DNA of 33,066 nt, from the NCBI GenBank assembly GCA_002070105.1, contig MWCQ01000023.1, positions 1 through 33,066 of the forward strand, written 5' to 3'. Source of the DNA: Firmicutes bacterium ADurb.Bin193. Its GTDB lineage: Bacteria > Bacillota > Clostridia > Monoglobales > Firm-18. The notes beneath the pieces were generated by a model. The model was not told the DNA's origin and did no database searches. It saw nothing but the letters and a program-made list of their open reading frames with translations. The position numbers were made by a program, and so were the translations under genes. This document shows positions 1 to 8,074 of the stretch, piece after piece; position 1 is the first letter of the stretch, and the number at the start of each line of letters is the position of its first letter.

Positions 1-156
1 ACAAATTCTATTCGCTGGAGGATTTCAAGGCTCAGCTTGCGGTGCACAACCGCAATTACAATAACTTCCCTATGCGTCCGCTAAAATGGCAATCGCCAAA
101 AACTGTTTTGCAAAATTTTTTGACCGATGGTGTAACATATCATTGACAAACCTACA
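1..156 (+). mobile_element. Right end of an insertion sequence (IS3/IS481-like)
   Basis: The segment holds the 3' end of a transposase gene and, at 129-156, a terminal repeat that reads TGTAGG... inward from position 156. The same 28-base repeat, with 22 matching positions by eye, occurs at 32973-33000 in the opposite orientation. This marks 156 as the outer edge of the element, which otherwise lies to the left of the window. The repeat overlaps the last codons of the transposase, as is common in compact IS elements. No target-site duplication can be checked because the other end of this copy is outside the window. Confidence 0.8.
3..146 (+). CDS. IS transposase, C-terminal fragment (DDE integrase-core type)
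   Basis: The first 47 codons of the window read as the C-terminal tail of a DDE-type transposase and stop at TGA 144-146. The signature is a run with YSLEDFKAQLAVHNRNYN, then RPLKWQSPKTVL. This pattern of a basic helix followed by N..PMRPL.W.SP closes the integrase core of IS3/IS481-type transposases. The catalytic D, D and E residues lie upstream of the window, so activity cannot be judged. The gene is cut by the window edge rather than visibly broken. It reads toward dnaE, which is on the opposite strand, and the two converge within a few bases. The exact IS family (IS3 or IS481) is uncertain. Confidence 0.75.
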   Translation, partial: KFYSLEDFKAQLAVHNRNYNNFPMRPLKWQSPKTVLQNFLTDGVTYH

Positions 157-3100
157 TTATTTTTTTCAGCACCGTTTCGCAACCCTCGCCGAGAACTTTT
201 TTAAGCTCGGCATTTAAGGCTTCGCACGGAGTGACACGATAAGCATCGGGCGCCGAAACGGTTTTTTTGTCCTTTTCAAAGTAGATGTATACCGGAACGG
301 TTCCGCCGAATATTTTAAGAATTTCCAAAAGCCTGTTAAACTCGCCCTCTTTTCCCTTCGGAACCTTGATGTAAAGCCTTCTTTGGGGCTCGTCCTTAAC
401 AGGGAATGCGGCATCCATAATAATCTTCGGTTCCTGCTCCTCCCTTGCGTCTATGCGCCCCGAAACTACAATGATACTCTGTTCGGTAAGCAGGCTTTCA
501 AAATCGTTAAGAACCCTCGGAAAAACTATTACCTCTATTGTGCCGCTTAGATCCTCAAGCCTCAAAAACGCCATCTGCTCATCTTTTTTTGTATATTTCA
601 GTTGAATTTTTGTTATTATTCCCGCGATTTTTACCTGTTGCCCGTCGGTAATTTCGCCTTCGCTCTCTTCGGAAAAGGCCGACAATATCTCGCCAATACT
701 GATACTGCTGCTTGACAGTATGACATCCCTCTTGCTTTCGAGAGGGTGACCGGAAACAAATATCCCCATAACCTCCTTTTCCATTGACAAAAGCTCATTT
801 TTTGCAAACTCCGACATATCGGGAAGGTCATCGGCCGCAATCTCCTCACCCATAAGCGAAATCTGACCCGAAAAATTGTTTCTCAGTTGGGCGGCGGAAT
901 CGTCCATAACCTTTTCGTAAACCGCAAGATACTGGCTTCGCTTTCCGCCGAGGCTGTCAAACGCCCCGGCACGGATAAGCGACTCAACGGCTCTTTTGTT
1001 AATTCCCTTGTCGCTAAGCCTTAAACAAAAGTCTTTAATTCCGAGGAATTTACCGTTTTCACGCTCACTTGTGATTTCGGCGACAAAGCTTTTTCCGACA
1101 TTCTTAACCGCCGCAAGCCCGAAGCGAACCGCCCCGTCATGTACGCTGAAAACCGCGTCGCTTTCATTGATATCCGGAGGCAAAAGGCGAATGTTCAGCC
1201 TTGCCATCTCGGCGATATACTGAGTAATTTTTGAGGTATCGCTAAGATGTGTCGACAACAGCGCCGCCATAAACTCGGCGGGATAATATGTTTTTAGCCA
1301 TGCCGTCTGATATGCAATCTGCGCATAAGCGGCGGCGTGTGCCTTGTTGAAGGCATACTTTGCAAAGTCAATCATTTCATCAAAGATGCTTGATGCGGTT
1401 TTCTCGTCAACACCCCGCGCTACCGCGCCCTCAACCTCTCCGTCACCGTATATAAAGCCCTTGCGCTCCTTCTCCATAACATCGGACTTTTTCTTGCTCA
1501 TCGCCCTGCGGAGTATATCCGCCCGCCCGAGCGGATAGCCCGCAAGTTCGCGTACAATCTGCATAACCTGCTCCTGATAAACTATGCAGCCGTATGTAAC
1601 CTTTAGAATAGGCTCCAAAAGGGCGTGCTTGTATTTAATCTTATTGGGATTGTTTTTGTTTTTAATATAGGTGGGGATTGAATCCATCGGCCCCGGTCGA
1701 TAAAGGGAAATGCCCGCGATTATATCCTCAAGGCATGTAGGGCGAAGCTCACGCATAAACGCCTTCATGCCCTTGCTTTCAAGCTGGAACACGCCGTCGG
1801 TATTGCCTGAGGATATAAGCTCGTAAACCTTCGGGTCATCGGGTAATTTGCTTATGTCAACGCTCTTGTTTTTTATATTGCGGACGGTATCGGAAATAAT
1901 GGTAAGATTTCTAAGTCCGAGAAAGTCCATTTTAAGAAGCCCCAGCTCTTCAAGAGTTGTCATGGTAAACTGGGTTACCACAGCCTCGTCGGAAAGCTGA
2001 AGCGGAACATAGTCGCTTAAGTCGTCACGGGTTATTACAACCCCTGCGGCATGGGTTGAGGCGTGTCGGGGAAGGCCTTCAAGTTCTCTTGCTATGTCTA
2101 TAATCCTTCGCGCGTTTGCGTTGTTTGCATAAAGAGCGCTTAGCGCTTTGTTGGTATCCATTGCGTTTTCAAGGGTCTGGTTAATGTCAAAGGGAATCAT
2201 CTTGGCGATTGCATCGACCTCGGCATAAGATATGTCCAAAACACGCCCCACATCACGAACCGCCTGCCTTGCCTTCATAGTTCCGAAGGTTATAATCTGG
2301 GCTACCCTGTTTTTGCCGTATTTTTCAACGACATAGTCAATAACCTCTCCCCTTCTTTCATAGTCGAAGTCAATGTCAATGTCGGGCATTGTAACGCGCT
2401 CGGGGTTCAAAAACCTTTCAAAGAACAGACCGTATTTAATCGGGTCGATATCGGTAATTCCAAGGCAGTAGGAAACAAGGCTCCCCGCCGCGCTTCCCCT
2501 TCCGGGACCTACATATATCCCCCTATCCTTGGCGTGTTTTATAAAGTCCCACACGATAAGGAAGTAATCCACAAACCCCATGTTTTTTATCATTTCAAGC
2601 TCAAACAAAAGCCTTTCGGTTAGGCTTTCGGGGTTTTCGTATCTCTTTTCAAGCCCCTTCAGGCAAAGGCTTTTCAGATACGAAAAGCCGTCCTCCTCTT
2701 CGGGAAGCGCAAACTTCGGAAGATGATACTTTCCGAATTCAAGCTCGACATTACACATATCCGCTATCTTTACGGTGTTTTCCAAGGCTTCGGGAAAGTA
2801 CGAAAAAAGATTTTCCATCTGTTCCCCGCTTTTAAGGTAGTACTCCTCGCCCTCAAACCTCATGCGCTCCGTGTCGCCGACGGTTTTCCCAGTCTGTATG
2901 CACATCAAAACATCCTGAAAGCTTGAATCCCTTTTTTCGATATAGTGAACATCGTTTGTGGCAACAAGCCCTATACCGTACTCCTTCGCAAGCGTGGCGA
3001 GCGCTCGGTTTATCTTTGCCTCCTCGGCAAGTCCGTGGTCCTGAACCTCAAGAAAGAAATTTTCCGCACCGAAAATGCTTGTATATTCCTTTATAAGAAG

Positions 3101-3568
3101 GCGCGCGCCGTCCATATCATTGTTTAAAATTGCCTTCGGTATTTCGCCCATTACACAAGCGGAAAGGCATATAATACCCTCGGAATATTTGCGCAGGGTG
3201 GGCTTGTCTACCCTCGGCTTTACATAGAATCCTTCAAGATGGCCTTTGCTTACGATTTTCATTAAATTTTTGTAGCCCTTGTTGTTTTTGGCAAGAAGAA
3301 TGAGGTGACTTCTTTTATAGTCCTCCTCATAGGTCTTGTCGTAAAGCGTTCTTGCGGCAATGTAAACCTCACAACCCAAAATCGGCTTAATTCCCTCGCT
3401 TTTTGCTGCCTTGTAAAATTCCACAACGCCGTACATTACGCCGTGGTCGGTAATCGCAACCGCCTTTTGTCCAAGCTCGCGCGCACGCCGAACAAGCCTG
3501 TCGATACGGCTTGCGCCGTCTAAAAGGCTGTATGCGGTATGAACATGAAGATGGACAAAATCGGTCAT
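152..3568 (-). CDS. dnaE: DNA polymerase III subunit alpha (DnaE type)
   Basis: This is the replicative polymerase subunit that extends DNA from dNTPs, working with the sliding clamp and clamp loader. The 1138-residue product has an N-terminal PHP domain with the metal-binding pattern HLHVHT at residues 6-11, followed by ITDHG. The polymerase core has PDIDIDF at 395-401 with the catalytic aspartates. Helix-hairpin-helix and OB-fold regions follow (QQVKIAGIITKIQLKYTKK, then FLRLEDLSGTIEV). There is no exonuclease insertion, so it is DnaE rather than PolC. The ATG is preceded by GGAGA about 7 bases upstream. The stop codon TAG (154-152) lies inside the terminal repeat of the adjoining IS. The natural C-terminus may therefore have been trimmed or replaced by a few residues, and no conserved domain is lost. 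Confidence 0.97.
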   Translation of the reverse strand: MTDFVHLHVHTAYSLLDGASRIDRLVRRARELGQKAVAITDHGVMYGVVEFYKAAKSEGIKPILGCEVYIAARTLYDKTYEEDYKRSHLILLAKNNKGYKNLMKIVSKGHLEGFYVKPRVDKPTLRKYSEGIICLSACVMGEIPKAILNNDMDGARLLIKEYTSIFGAENFFLEVQDHGLAEEAKINRALATLAKEYGIGLVATNDVHYIEKRDSSFQDVLMCIQTGKTVGDTERMRFEGEEYYLKSGEQMENLFSYFPEALENTVKIADMCNVELEFGKYHLPKFALPEEEDGFSYLKSLCLKGLEKRYENPESLTERLLFELEMIKNMGFVDYFLIVWDFIKHAKDRGIYVGPGRGSAAGSLVSYCLGITDIDPIKYGLFFERFLNPERVTMPDIDIDFDYERRGEVIDYVVEKYGKNRVAQIITFGTMKARQAVRDVGRVLDISYAEVDAIAKMIPFDINQTLENAMDTNKALSALYANNANARRIIDIARELEGLPRHASTHAAGVVITRDDLSDYVPLQLSDEAVVTQFTMTTLEELGLLKMDFLGLRNLTIISDTVRNIKNKSVDISKLPDDPKVYELISSGNTDGVFQLESKGMKAFMRELRPTCLEDIIAGISLYRPGPMDSIPTYIKNKNNPNKIKYKHALLEPILKVTYGCIVYQEQVMQIVRELAGYPLGRADILRRAMSKKKSDVMEKERKGFIYGDGEVEGAVARGVDEKTASSIFDEMIDFAKYAFNKAHAAAYAQIAYQTAWLKTYYPAEFMAALLSTHLSDTSKITQYIAEMARLNIRLLPPDINESDAVFSVHDGAVRFGLAAVKNVGKSFVAEITSERENGKFLGIKDFCLRLSDKGINKRAVESLIRAGAFDSLGGKRSQYLAVYEKVMDDSAAQLRNNFSGQISLMGEEIAADDLPDMSEFAKNELLSMEKEVMGIFVSGHPLESKRDVILSSSSISIGEILSAFSEESEGEITDGQQVKIAGIITKIQLKYTKKDEQMAFLRLEDLSGTIEVIVFPRVLNDFESLLTEQSIIVVSGRIDAREEQEPKIIMDAAFPVKDEPQRRLYIKVPKGKEGEFNRLLEILKIFGGTVPVYIYFEKDKKTVSAPDAYRVTPCEALNAELKKVLGEGCETVLKKIM

Positions 3569-3631
3569 TCTTATATCTCCTATTGTTTTATTTCGGTAAT
3601 TGAAAAATATGTTTTTTCGGAAGAGTTTTTC

Positions 3632-3656
3632 GGAACGGTCAAGACCGTTCCCTACA
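3632..3656 (-). repeat. REP-like palindrome with GTAG foot
   Basis: Read on the minus strand the element is GTAG, then a nine-base arm GGAACGGTC, loop TT and the complementary arm GACCGTTCC. The same palindrome recurs at 22623-22646, and relatives with different arms lie at 20019, 20065, 22683 and 25020. A GTAG tetranucleotide at the 5' foot of a hairpin is the hallmark of REP sequences handled by TnpA_REP/RAYT transposases. It sits in the whiA-dnaE gap (3569-3740), where I see nothing else beyond the dnaE Shine-Dalgarno. Confidence 0.65.
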
Positions 3657-3740
3657 CTAAAACCACAATGTAGCTACTTGTTTATTATAACCTTCAGCAC
3701 TTGTAGAGCCGACTTTACCGATGTTCTGTTTAGCAATTAC

Positions 3741-4619
3741 CTATTTTATTTCGTTTGCTATCTTTATAAGCCTTCTCATTCTGTGGTTTGCGCCCGATTT
3801 CGTAATTCCAAGCTCCCTGGCAAGGTCGGTAAGTGTTGCTTCCGGAAGCTCCAACCGTACTCTTGCAATGCTTTCAAGCCGGGGGGGAAGGTTTTCAAGC
3901 CCTAACTTTTGCTTAATCAGCAGTATCGCGTGTGTCTGTGCAACAGCGGCGCCCGCGCACTTTTCGGAATTTGCGTTTTCACAGTTAACCCGCCTGTTTG
4001 TTTCGTTACGGATTTCCTTTTCGATTTTGATGTTCAAAAATTCCATCATTTTATTGTGCGCACCGACTACCGCAAGAAGGTCGCTTATCTGTTCGCTGTC
4101 CTTTATATAAAAAACATAATTGCTCTTTCTTTCGGCTATTTTCGGTGTAATGCCGAAATACTCCAGAACGGATGAAAAATCACGGCAAAGCGCATAGTGG
4201 CTTGTGACAAACTCCATGTGGTATCCTTTTTGCGGCGCGCAAATACTGCCTCCGCCTAAGAATGCCCCCCTTACAAACGACCTCTTGCAACATTCCCTTC
4301 GCGAGATTTCTTTGTCAATCCTTATGGGAACCGTCGCAAGACGCATATCCCGCAAAATTTTCAAAACATCGGCGCCGCTGATCTTTACGGAATATATTCC
4401 GCTTTCCCTCGCCTCAATTTCCACGCCGAGCTTATAAAGGTGCACCCCAAGCTCCGAAATTCTCTCGGCAACCCTTGCGTTTTCCGTATTTATTTTTATA
4501 AGCCTGTCGGTTATTTGCGCAGAAAAACAGATTATCCCCGCAAGCTCCGCCCTAACACAGCATATATCCTCAAGCTCTGCCCTGCAAATCTCGTTTTTGA
4601 CATCCGAAGCAAAAGACAT
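3741..4619 (-). CDS. whiA: DNA-binding protein WhiA
   Basis: WhiA is a conserved Gram-positive DNA-binding protein. It regulates sporulation genes in actinomycetes and affects division and chromosome segregation in Firmicutes. The 292-residue product has the expected two-part layout. The N-terminal half is related to LAGLIDADG endonucleases (RSFVRGAFLGGGSICAPQKG, then YVFYIKDSEQISDLLAVVGA). The C-terminal helix-turn-helix lies at about residues 260-285, with LTDLARELGITKSGANHRMR. The catalytic LAGLIDADG acidic positions are not retained, as is usual for WhiA. The ATG is preceded by GGTGAG. A good sigma-A promoter lies about 55 bases upstream. dnaE follows on the same strand after 172 bases that contain a palindromic repeat. 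Confidence 0.96.
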   Translation of the reverse strand: MSFASDVKNEICRAELEDICCVRAELAGIICFSAQITDRLIKINTENARVAERISELGVHLYKLGVEIEARESGIYSVKISGADVLKILRDMRLATVPIRIDKEISRRECCKRSFVRGAFLGGGSICAPQKGYHMEFVTSHYALCRDFSSVLEYFGITPKIAERKSNYVFYIKDSEQISDLLAVVGAHNKMMEFLNIKIEKEIRNETNRRVNCENANSEKCAGAAVAQTHAILLIKQKLGLENLPPRLESIARVRLELPEATLTDLARELGITKSGANHRMRRLIKIANEIK

Positions 4620-4670
4620 AAATGCTCACCAGCCCTGATTTTTGTATTCGGGGATATAAATACTGTGTTT

Positions 4671-4699
4671 ATTATACCATTTAATTAATTAATTGGCAA
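4671..4699 (-). promoter_or_regulatory. Sigma-A type promoter of whiA
   Basis: On the minus strand the -35 is TTGCCA (4699-4694) and the -10 is TATAAT (4676-4671), with a 17-base spacer of alternating AATT. It is oriented toward whiA, about 50 bases from its ATG. Confidence 0.75.
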
Positions 4700-4731
4700 C
4701 CGATACCGATACAAAGGGGTATTCCAAAATT

Positions 4732-4770
4732 CAAAAAAACGCGAGACCGCAAACATCTGCGGCCTCGCGT
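4732..4770 (-). terminator. Rho-independent terminator downstream of the SASP gene
   Basis: A strong GC-rich stem pairs 4739-4745 with 4764-4770 (ACGCGAG/CTCGCGT). It continues as CCGCA/TGCGG after one mismatch and closes a six-base loop. On the minus strand it is followed directly by seven T residues (4739-4733). It probably ends the sleB-ypeB-SASP transcripts before the whiA promoter. Confidence 0.8.
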
Positions 4771-4780
4771 ACTTAATTCG

Positions 4781-4810
4781 CTTGAAAAGCGCCACCAGTG
4801 CCTTTTCAAG
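4781..4810. repeat. Inverted repeat CTTGAAAAG...CTTTTCAAG
   Basis: A nine-base inverted repeat (4781-4789 with 4802-4810) lies just before the terminator in the minus direction. It has no T tract of its own. It may be a 3' stabilising hairpin of the SASP message. The rest of 4811-4976 is AT-rich and I see no gene in it. Confidence 0.45.
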
Positions 4811-4976
4811 TTTGAAATCGGAGATTTGCATATAAACTTTTCGGATAAACCTTTTGCTTATCTGTTATTCCCTAAAATAAATCAAATCATTTCGGAAAAG
4901 AAAAAAAGCAAAAAAGTTAAATCCTTTTTTCTATGCCTTACAATCTCCTTAAAGTTTCATAACAGGGCGGAATTCG

Positions 4977-5141
4977 TTATTTGTTGAGGCTTCTTTCCGC
5001 TATCTGGATTGCTTTCGTAACGATATTACCGCAGTCCCTGGAGCTAACTCCTCCCCAGCCTTCGCGCCTGACTGTGTCGTATACCCCGAGTTCTTTGGCA
5101 ATTTCGTATTTCAAAGCATCCGACATTTTTGTTCCACTCAT
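4977..5141 (-). CDS. Small acid-soluble spore protein, alpha/beta type
   Basis: Alpha/beta SASPs coat and protect spore DNA and are degraded by the Gpr protease at germination. I translated this short gene by hand: 54 residues, ATG at 5141, TAA at 4977. It contains the two family signatures in order. The first is ALKYEIAKELGV at residues 9-20, which includes the E-I-A site where Gpr cleaves. The second is WGGVSSRDCGNIVTKAI at 29-45, which matches the W-G-x-x-(S/T)-(S/A)-R-x-x-G DNA-binding half. A GGGGGGA Shine-Dalgarno lies about 8 bases upstream. A cysteine follows the SSRD motif. The gene lies directly downstream of ypeB with a 62-base gap, forming a spore cluster with sleB-ypeB. I see no convincing sigma-G promoter in the gap. 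Confidence 0.9.
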   Translation of the reverse strand: MSGTKMSDALKYEIAKELGVYDTVRREGWGGVSSRDCGNIVTKAIQIAERSLNK

Positions 5142-5203
5142 TTTCTCATTCCCCCCGCTATTATTATTAACAGAAGAGGGCTTATTAAACGAGTAAATTT
5201 ATA

Positions 5204-6589
5204 CTAAATCGTTAAAGTACCGTCCTCGTTTTCAAGAAGAAGAAGTATTCTCTCCTCGTTTCCGTTTTCGACATTTATATAAACAAGAAAATTCTTTTCG
5301 TTTAATGTTCCCACAAATTCGTAGCAATACACGCTGTTGCCGTTTTCCAGAGGAATAAGGGCATAGTTTATCTTGTTAATGGTTACATCCTTTCTAACCT
5401 TTGCCCTTGCGGCTTGCTCGGATACCGAAATATTCGGAAGCGTTCTTTGGTCTGTATGGTTTGTAATATATCCTTGCGCCTCATAGCCGATCATCTCGCC
5501 GTTGTCAAGAGCTATTTTTACCTTTATAAGGTCGGTATACATTACAAAATCGCCCTGCTTATAAGCATAGTTAATCGTTACGGTGTTGCCTTCCTTTTGG
5601 TAATAGCTCTCATGCATGCCCAAAATGCCCCGCGATTCCAAAAATTCCCTCGCTTTGAGCGCAGCGGCGGGAACATCAAGCTCCGCACTTTCGGGCGCCC
5701 TGTTGTCAAGAACGAAAAGAACATATCCTCCTTTTTTGGTAACCTCCGAGAATATCTCACGGTCCCGGTTGTCGGTTTTTACGCTGAATGAGTATGTGGG
5801 TATCCTGCCCGCGCCCTCTCCCGTAAGCTCCACGGCAGAGGTATCGGGAAGCCCCAAAAATTCCGCAAGCTTCTTTTGAGCATCTTCAGAAGAAATTTCG
5901 GGGGCATTTGCCGTCATAACGGACTCCTTATCCTGTATATGCTGTGAAAAAGGCCCGTCGTAAATAAGCGCGGCATATTCGGAGAACCCGCTTTCAACCT
6001 CCGTCATTCCCTCGTCAAAGGTTTTTGTGTCTTCGCCAGTAAGCCTGTTTCCGACCTTTTCAAACTGTCCGAACCTTAATACGCCGGCAAACATTTCGCT
6101 TTCCATGTTTTGAAGTGTTTTGTTAAGACTTGCGGCATACTGTCCGAGTGATGCAAGCTGGTCTGTTTCGTTTTGTGACAGCGTCTCTCCTCTGGCGACC
6201 TTTTTGGAAAGCGAATAGGTATAATCTCCGACCTGTGACAAAAATCTTGCGGTGTTGTCAAGCTCTGTATGGGCAACGGGAAGCTGACCGAGGCTCGCCT
6301 GCGCGAAAGCCGCCTGACGCCACAAATCCGCCGCCAAAGCAGAAAGCTGGGTGGGGGAATTTGCAACCATCGCCTTTGTAATGGTCGTGTCAAGGTTGTT
6401 TACATAGTGAACAAGCTCCGTAAAAGCGCGTTCATAGCCGTTTTCAACCTGATCCCGAAAGTCAATCGAGCGTTTGTACTGGTATATGCCGAAGCATGCG
6501 ATAACTGCGGTTACCACAAGCACAATGCTGTACATATGCCGATCGGACAGACGCTCTTTAAAGTCCCTTAATTTGTTTTTAATATTCAT
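5204..6589 (-). CDS. ypeB: Germination protein YpeB
   Basis: YpeB is the partner of the cortex-lytic enzyme SleB. Each stabilises and localises the other in the spore until germination. The 461-residue protein starts with a basic stretch and one membrane segment at about residues 20-37 (SIVLVVTAVIACFGIYQY). A helical N-terminal region follows, and then PepSY-like modules in the C-terminal half (for example LDNGEMIGYEAQGYITNH and YVNVENGNEERIL-like strands). The length fits the family. The gene lies 21 bases downstream of sleB on the same strand, which is the usual sleB-ypeB order and implies co-transcription in the forespore. Confidence 0.93.
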   Translation of the reverse strand: MNIKNKLRDFKERLSDRHMYSIVLVVTAVIACFGIYQYKRSIDFRDQVENGYERAFTELVHYVNNLDTTITKAMVANSPTQLSALAADLWRQAAFAQASLGQLPVAHTELDNTARFLSQVGDYTYSLSKKVARGETLSQNETDQLASLGQYAASLNKTLQNMESEMFAGVLRFGQFEKVGNRLTGEDTKTFDEGMTEVESGFSEYAALIYDGPFSQHIQDKESVMTANAPEISSEDAQKKLAEFLGLPDTSAVELTGEGAGRIPTYSFSVKTDNRDREIFSEVTKKGGYVLFVLDNRAPESAELDVPAAALKAREFLESRGILGMHESYYQKEGNTVTINYAYKQGDFVMYTDLIKVKIALDNGEMIGYEAQGYITNHTDQRTLPNISVSEQAARAKVRKDVTINKINYALIPLENGNSVYCYEFVGTLNEKNFLVYINVENGNEERILLLLENEDGTLTI

Positions 6590-6610
6590 TATTGATTCTC
6601 CATTCCCTTG

Positions 6611-7096
6611 TTATTTTGCAAATTTATGTTTGCCAATGGTCTTTATTACCTCTCTGCTGTATATCCACTTGTTTGTAGTCTTTTCGGGGTTGTAGTAATA
6701 TATCGCCCCGCCCGTCGGGTCATAGCCGTTCATTGCATCGCGGCACGCCTTGTAAACCTGTGAATCGGAGGCTATCGGAACATTTATCTGTCCGTCGCTT
6801 ACCGCGGTGAACGCTCCCGGCTGATATATTACTCCGCTGAGCGTATTGGGGAAGGACGGATGGTCAACCCTGTTCAATATGACCGCCGCAACAGCGCACT
6901 GACCTAAATAGCTCTCTCCCCTTGCCTCTCCGTTAACACACCTTGCAAGAAGCTGTGTGTCAGAATTGCTTTGCTGACTTCCCGATTGCGAGCCCTGACC
7001 CAAAGCGCTTTCAAGCCCTTCCCTCGGTAAGACCGAAAACGAGAAGGCGACTATAACAAAAAGCCAGCATAGTATAATCAGAGTTTTTCTGCTCAA
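6611..7096 (-). CDS. sleB: Spore cortex-lytic enzyme / cell wall hydrolase SleB family
   Basis: SleB-type enzymes are lytic transglycosylases that open the muramic-delta-lactam cortex during germination. The 161-residue protein has a hydrophobic signal or anchor at about residues 4-22, a Ser/Gln-rich linker at 35-46, and a Hydrolase_2 domain with CVNGEARGE around Glu-57, the expected catalytic acid. GAIYYYNPEKT and KWIYSREVIKTIGKHKFAK close the domain. The N-terminal peptidoglycan-binding domain of classical SleB is absent, so this is the short form, closer in architecture to CwlJ. The adjacent ypeB argues for SleB. The start appears to be TTG at 7096-7094, behind AAAGGAG at a spacing of about 10. 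Confidence 0.88.
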   Translation of the reverse strand: MSRKTLIILCWLFVIVAFSFSVLPREGLESALGQGSQSGSQQSNSDTQLLARCVNGEARGESYLGQCAVAAVILNRVDHPSFPNTLSGVIYQPGAFTAVSDGQINVPIASDSQVYKACRDAMNGYDPTGGAIYYYNPEKTTNKWIYSREVIKTIGKHKFAK

Positions 7097-7476
7097 AATA
7101 ATCCGCTCCTTTCGGCATTGTATGATTTTATTGATTTTGAAGAATTTTTAGGTATAATTGTTTATCCTGTTATTGGTATCAAGTATATTTTTAGCAGAAA
7201 AATTATAATTATTCCGTGATATTTTATGCCGGAGCGCAAAAATCCGCATTTTATCCCGAATAACAAAACAGAGTTGACAAACAAAGATTACAAAAAACGC
7301 ATATTTTTATAAAAATAGGGAATAATTTCTATCAATAGGAAATAAATCGACCTTTATTTTTGCGGCAAATCCTATTTTTACCGCATAAGTTTAACGGAAG
7401 GCGGATTTTTATGAGGTTTATCATATTCAAAGCATTATAATTAAAAAAATTTGGCGGAAACGAGCAAAGATTTTTC
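7097..7476. other. AT-rich divergent intergenic region, no gene seen
   Basis: About 400 bases lie between the divergent sleB and veg genes. The region is strongly AT-rich with A and T tracts. An isolated TTGACA at 7274-7279 has no acceptable -10 at the right distance. I looked for a sigma-G type promoter for sleB and found only weak candidates such as CATACAA near 7123. No ORF with a Shine-Dalgarno is visible. Confidence 0.5.
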
Positions 7477-7505
7477 TTTACAATTTGATTACAATGTGGT
7501 ATAAT
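7477..7505 (+). promoter_or_regulatory. Strong sigma-A promoter of veg
   Basis: TTTACA (7477-7482), a 17-base spacer that contains a TG just before the -10, then TATAAT (7500-7505). It lies 35 bases before the veg ATG. The B. subtilis veg promoter is known as one of the strongest vegetative promoters, so this fits. Confidence 0.85.
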
Positions 7506-7539
7506 AATTCATAGTTATACAGAAGAGGTGTTATTTAAT

Positions 7540-7791
7540 ATGGGTGAGAGAGAAGAGCTTATAAGAATCAGAAGCGCACTCGAAAAAAGCGTTGGGCAAA
7601 AGGTTAGGCTTACGGCGAAAAAGGGCAGGAAAAAAGCTGTCGTACGCCACGGTGTTATCGAAGAAACCTTCCCCAGTATTTTTACCGTCAAGCTTGATAA
7701 TACGATTGAACAGCTTCCTTCGTCATCACGGCGTGTTTCATATAGCTATACCGACATACTTACAAAGGTAATTGAAATTGCCAAATGTTAA
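7540..7791 (+). CDS. veg: Veg family protein
   Basis: Veg is a small, very abundant conserved Firmicute protein that is linked to biofilm gene control and spore outgrowth in Bacillus. Its molecular function is not settled. With the ATG at 7540 the product has 83 residues, near the family norm. It has the characteristic basic SH3-like core (SVGQKVRLTAKKGRKKAVVRHGV) followed by FPSIFTVKL and RRVSYSYTDILT. I preferred this ATG over the upstream in-frame GTG because AGAGGTG sits about 9 bases before it. A consensus promoter precedes it and a strong terminator follows, so it is monocistronic. Confidence 0.93.
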   Translation: MGEREELIRIRSALEKSVGQKVRLTAKKGRKKAVVRHGVIEETFPSIFTVKLDNTIEQLPSSSRRVSYSYTDILTKVIEIAKC

Positions 7792-7805
7792 AATCAAGTC
7801 TTGGT

Positions 7806-7844
7806 AAGCGGTGTAAAGTCAAAAGGCTTTACACCGCTTTTTTT
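7806..7844 (+). terminator. Rho-independent terminator of veg
   Basis: A 13-base perfect stem AAGCGGTGTAAAG (7806-7818) pairs with 7827-7839 around an eight-base loop. A T tract follows. Confidence 0.92.
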
Positions 7845-7868
7845 ATTTGTATGAGATTGTCCATACCA

Positions 7869-7927
7869 TGTCATTTCAAGGTAATGCCGAAGAATCTTTA
7901 AGATCCTTCGATACGCTCAGGATGACA
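7869..7927. repeat. MITE-like dispersed repeat with TGTCAT/ATGACA ends
   Basis: The 59-base unit begins TGTCAT and ends ATGACA. Inside it an imperfect palindrome is centred on GAAGAATCTTTAAGATCCTTC and followed by a GATACGCTCAGGATGACA-like arm. This closely resembles a repeat scattered through many bacterial genomes, with a core of the form GAATCTTAAGATCCTTCG...CTCAGGATGAC. It carries no ORF. From here to the argD promoter (7928-8074) I see only short imperfect repeats and no gene. Confidence 0.6.
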
Positions 7928-8074
7928 AAAAGGGGTGCAAACTTGCAGGATTACAAGCATGCAGGATGAATAGCTCGCAAGAGTACAAGTGTACTAAATT
8001 AAAATCTATCCCTGCGGACATAATAATTAAGTGGCTTTGAAATATTTTTTTAATCAAAATTTTCTAAAAAGGGT

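Noticed and set aside
7274-7279. TTGACA as a second promoter before veg
   Set aside because: No acceptable -10 lies 16-18 bases downstream.
7097-7476. A sigma-G promoter for sleB
   Set aside because: Only weak partial matches, such as CATACAA near 7123, without a matching -35.
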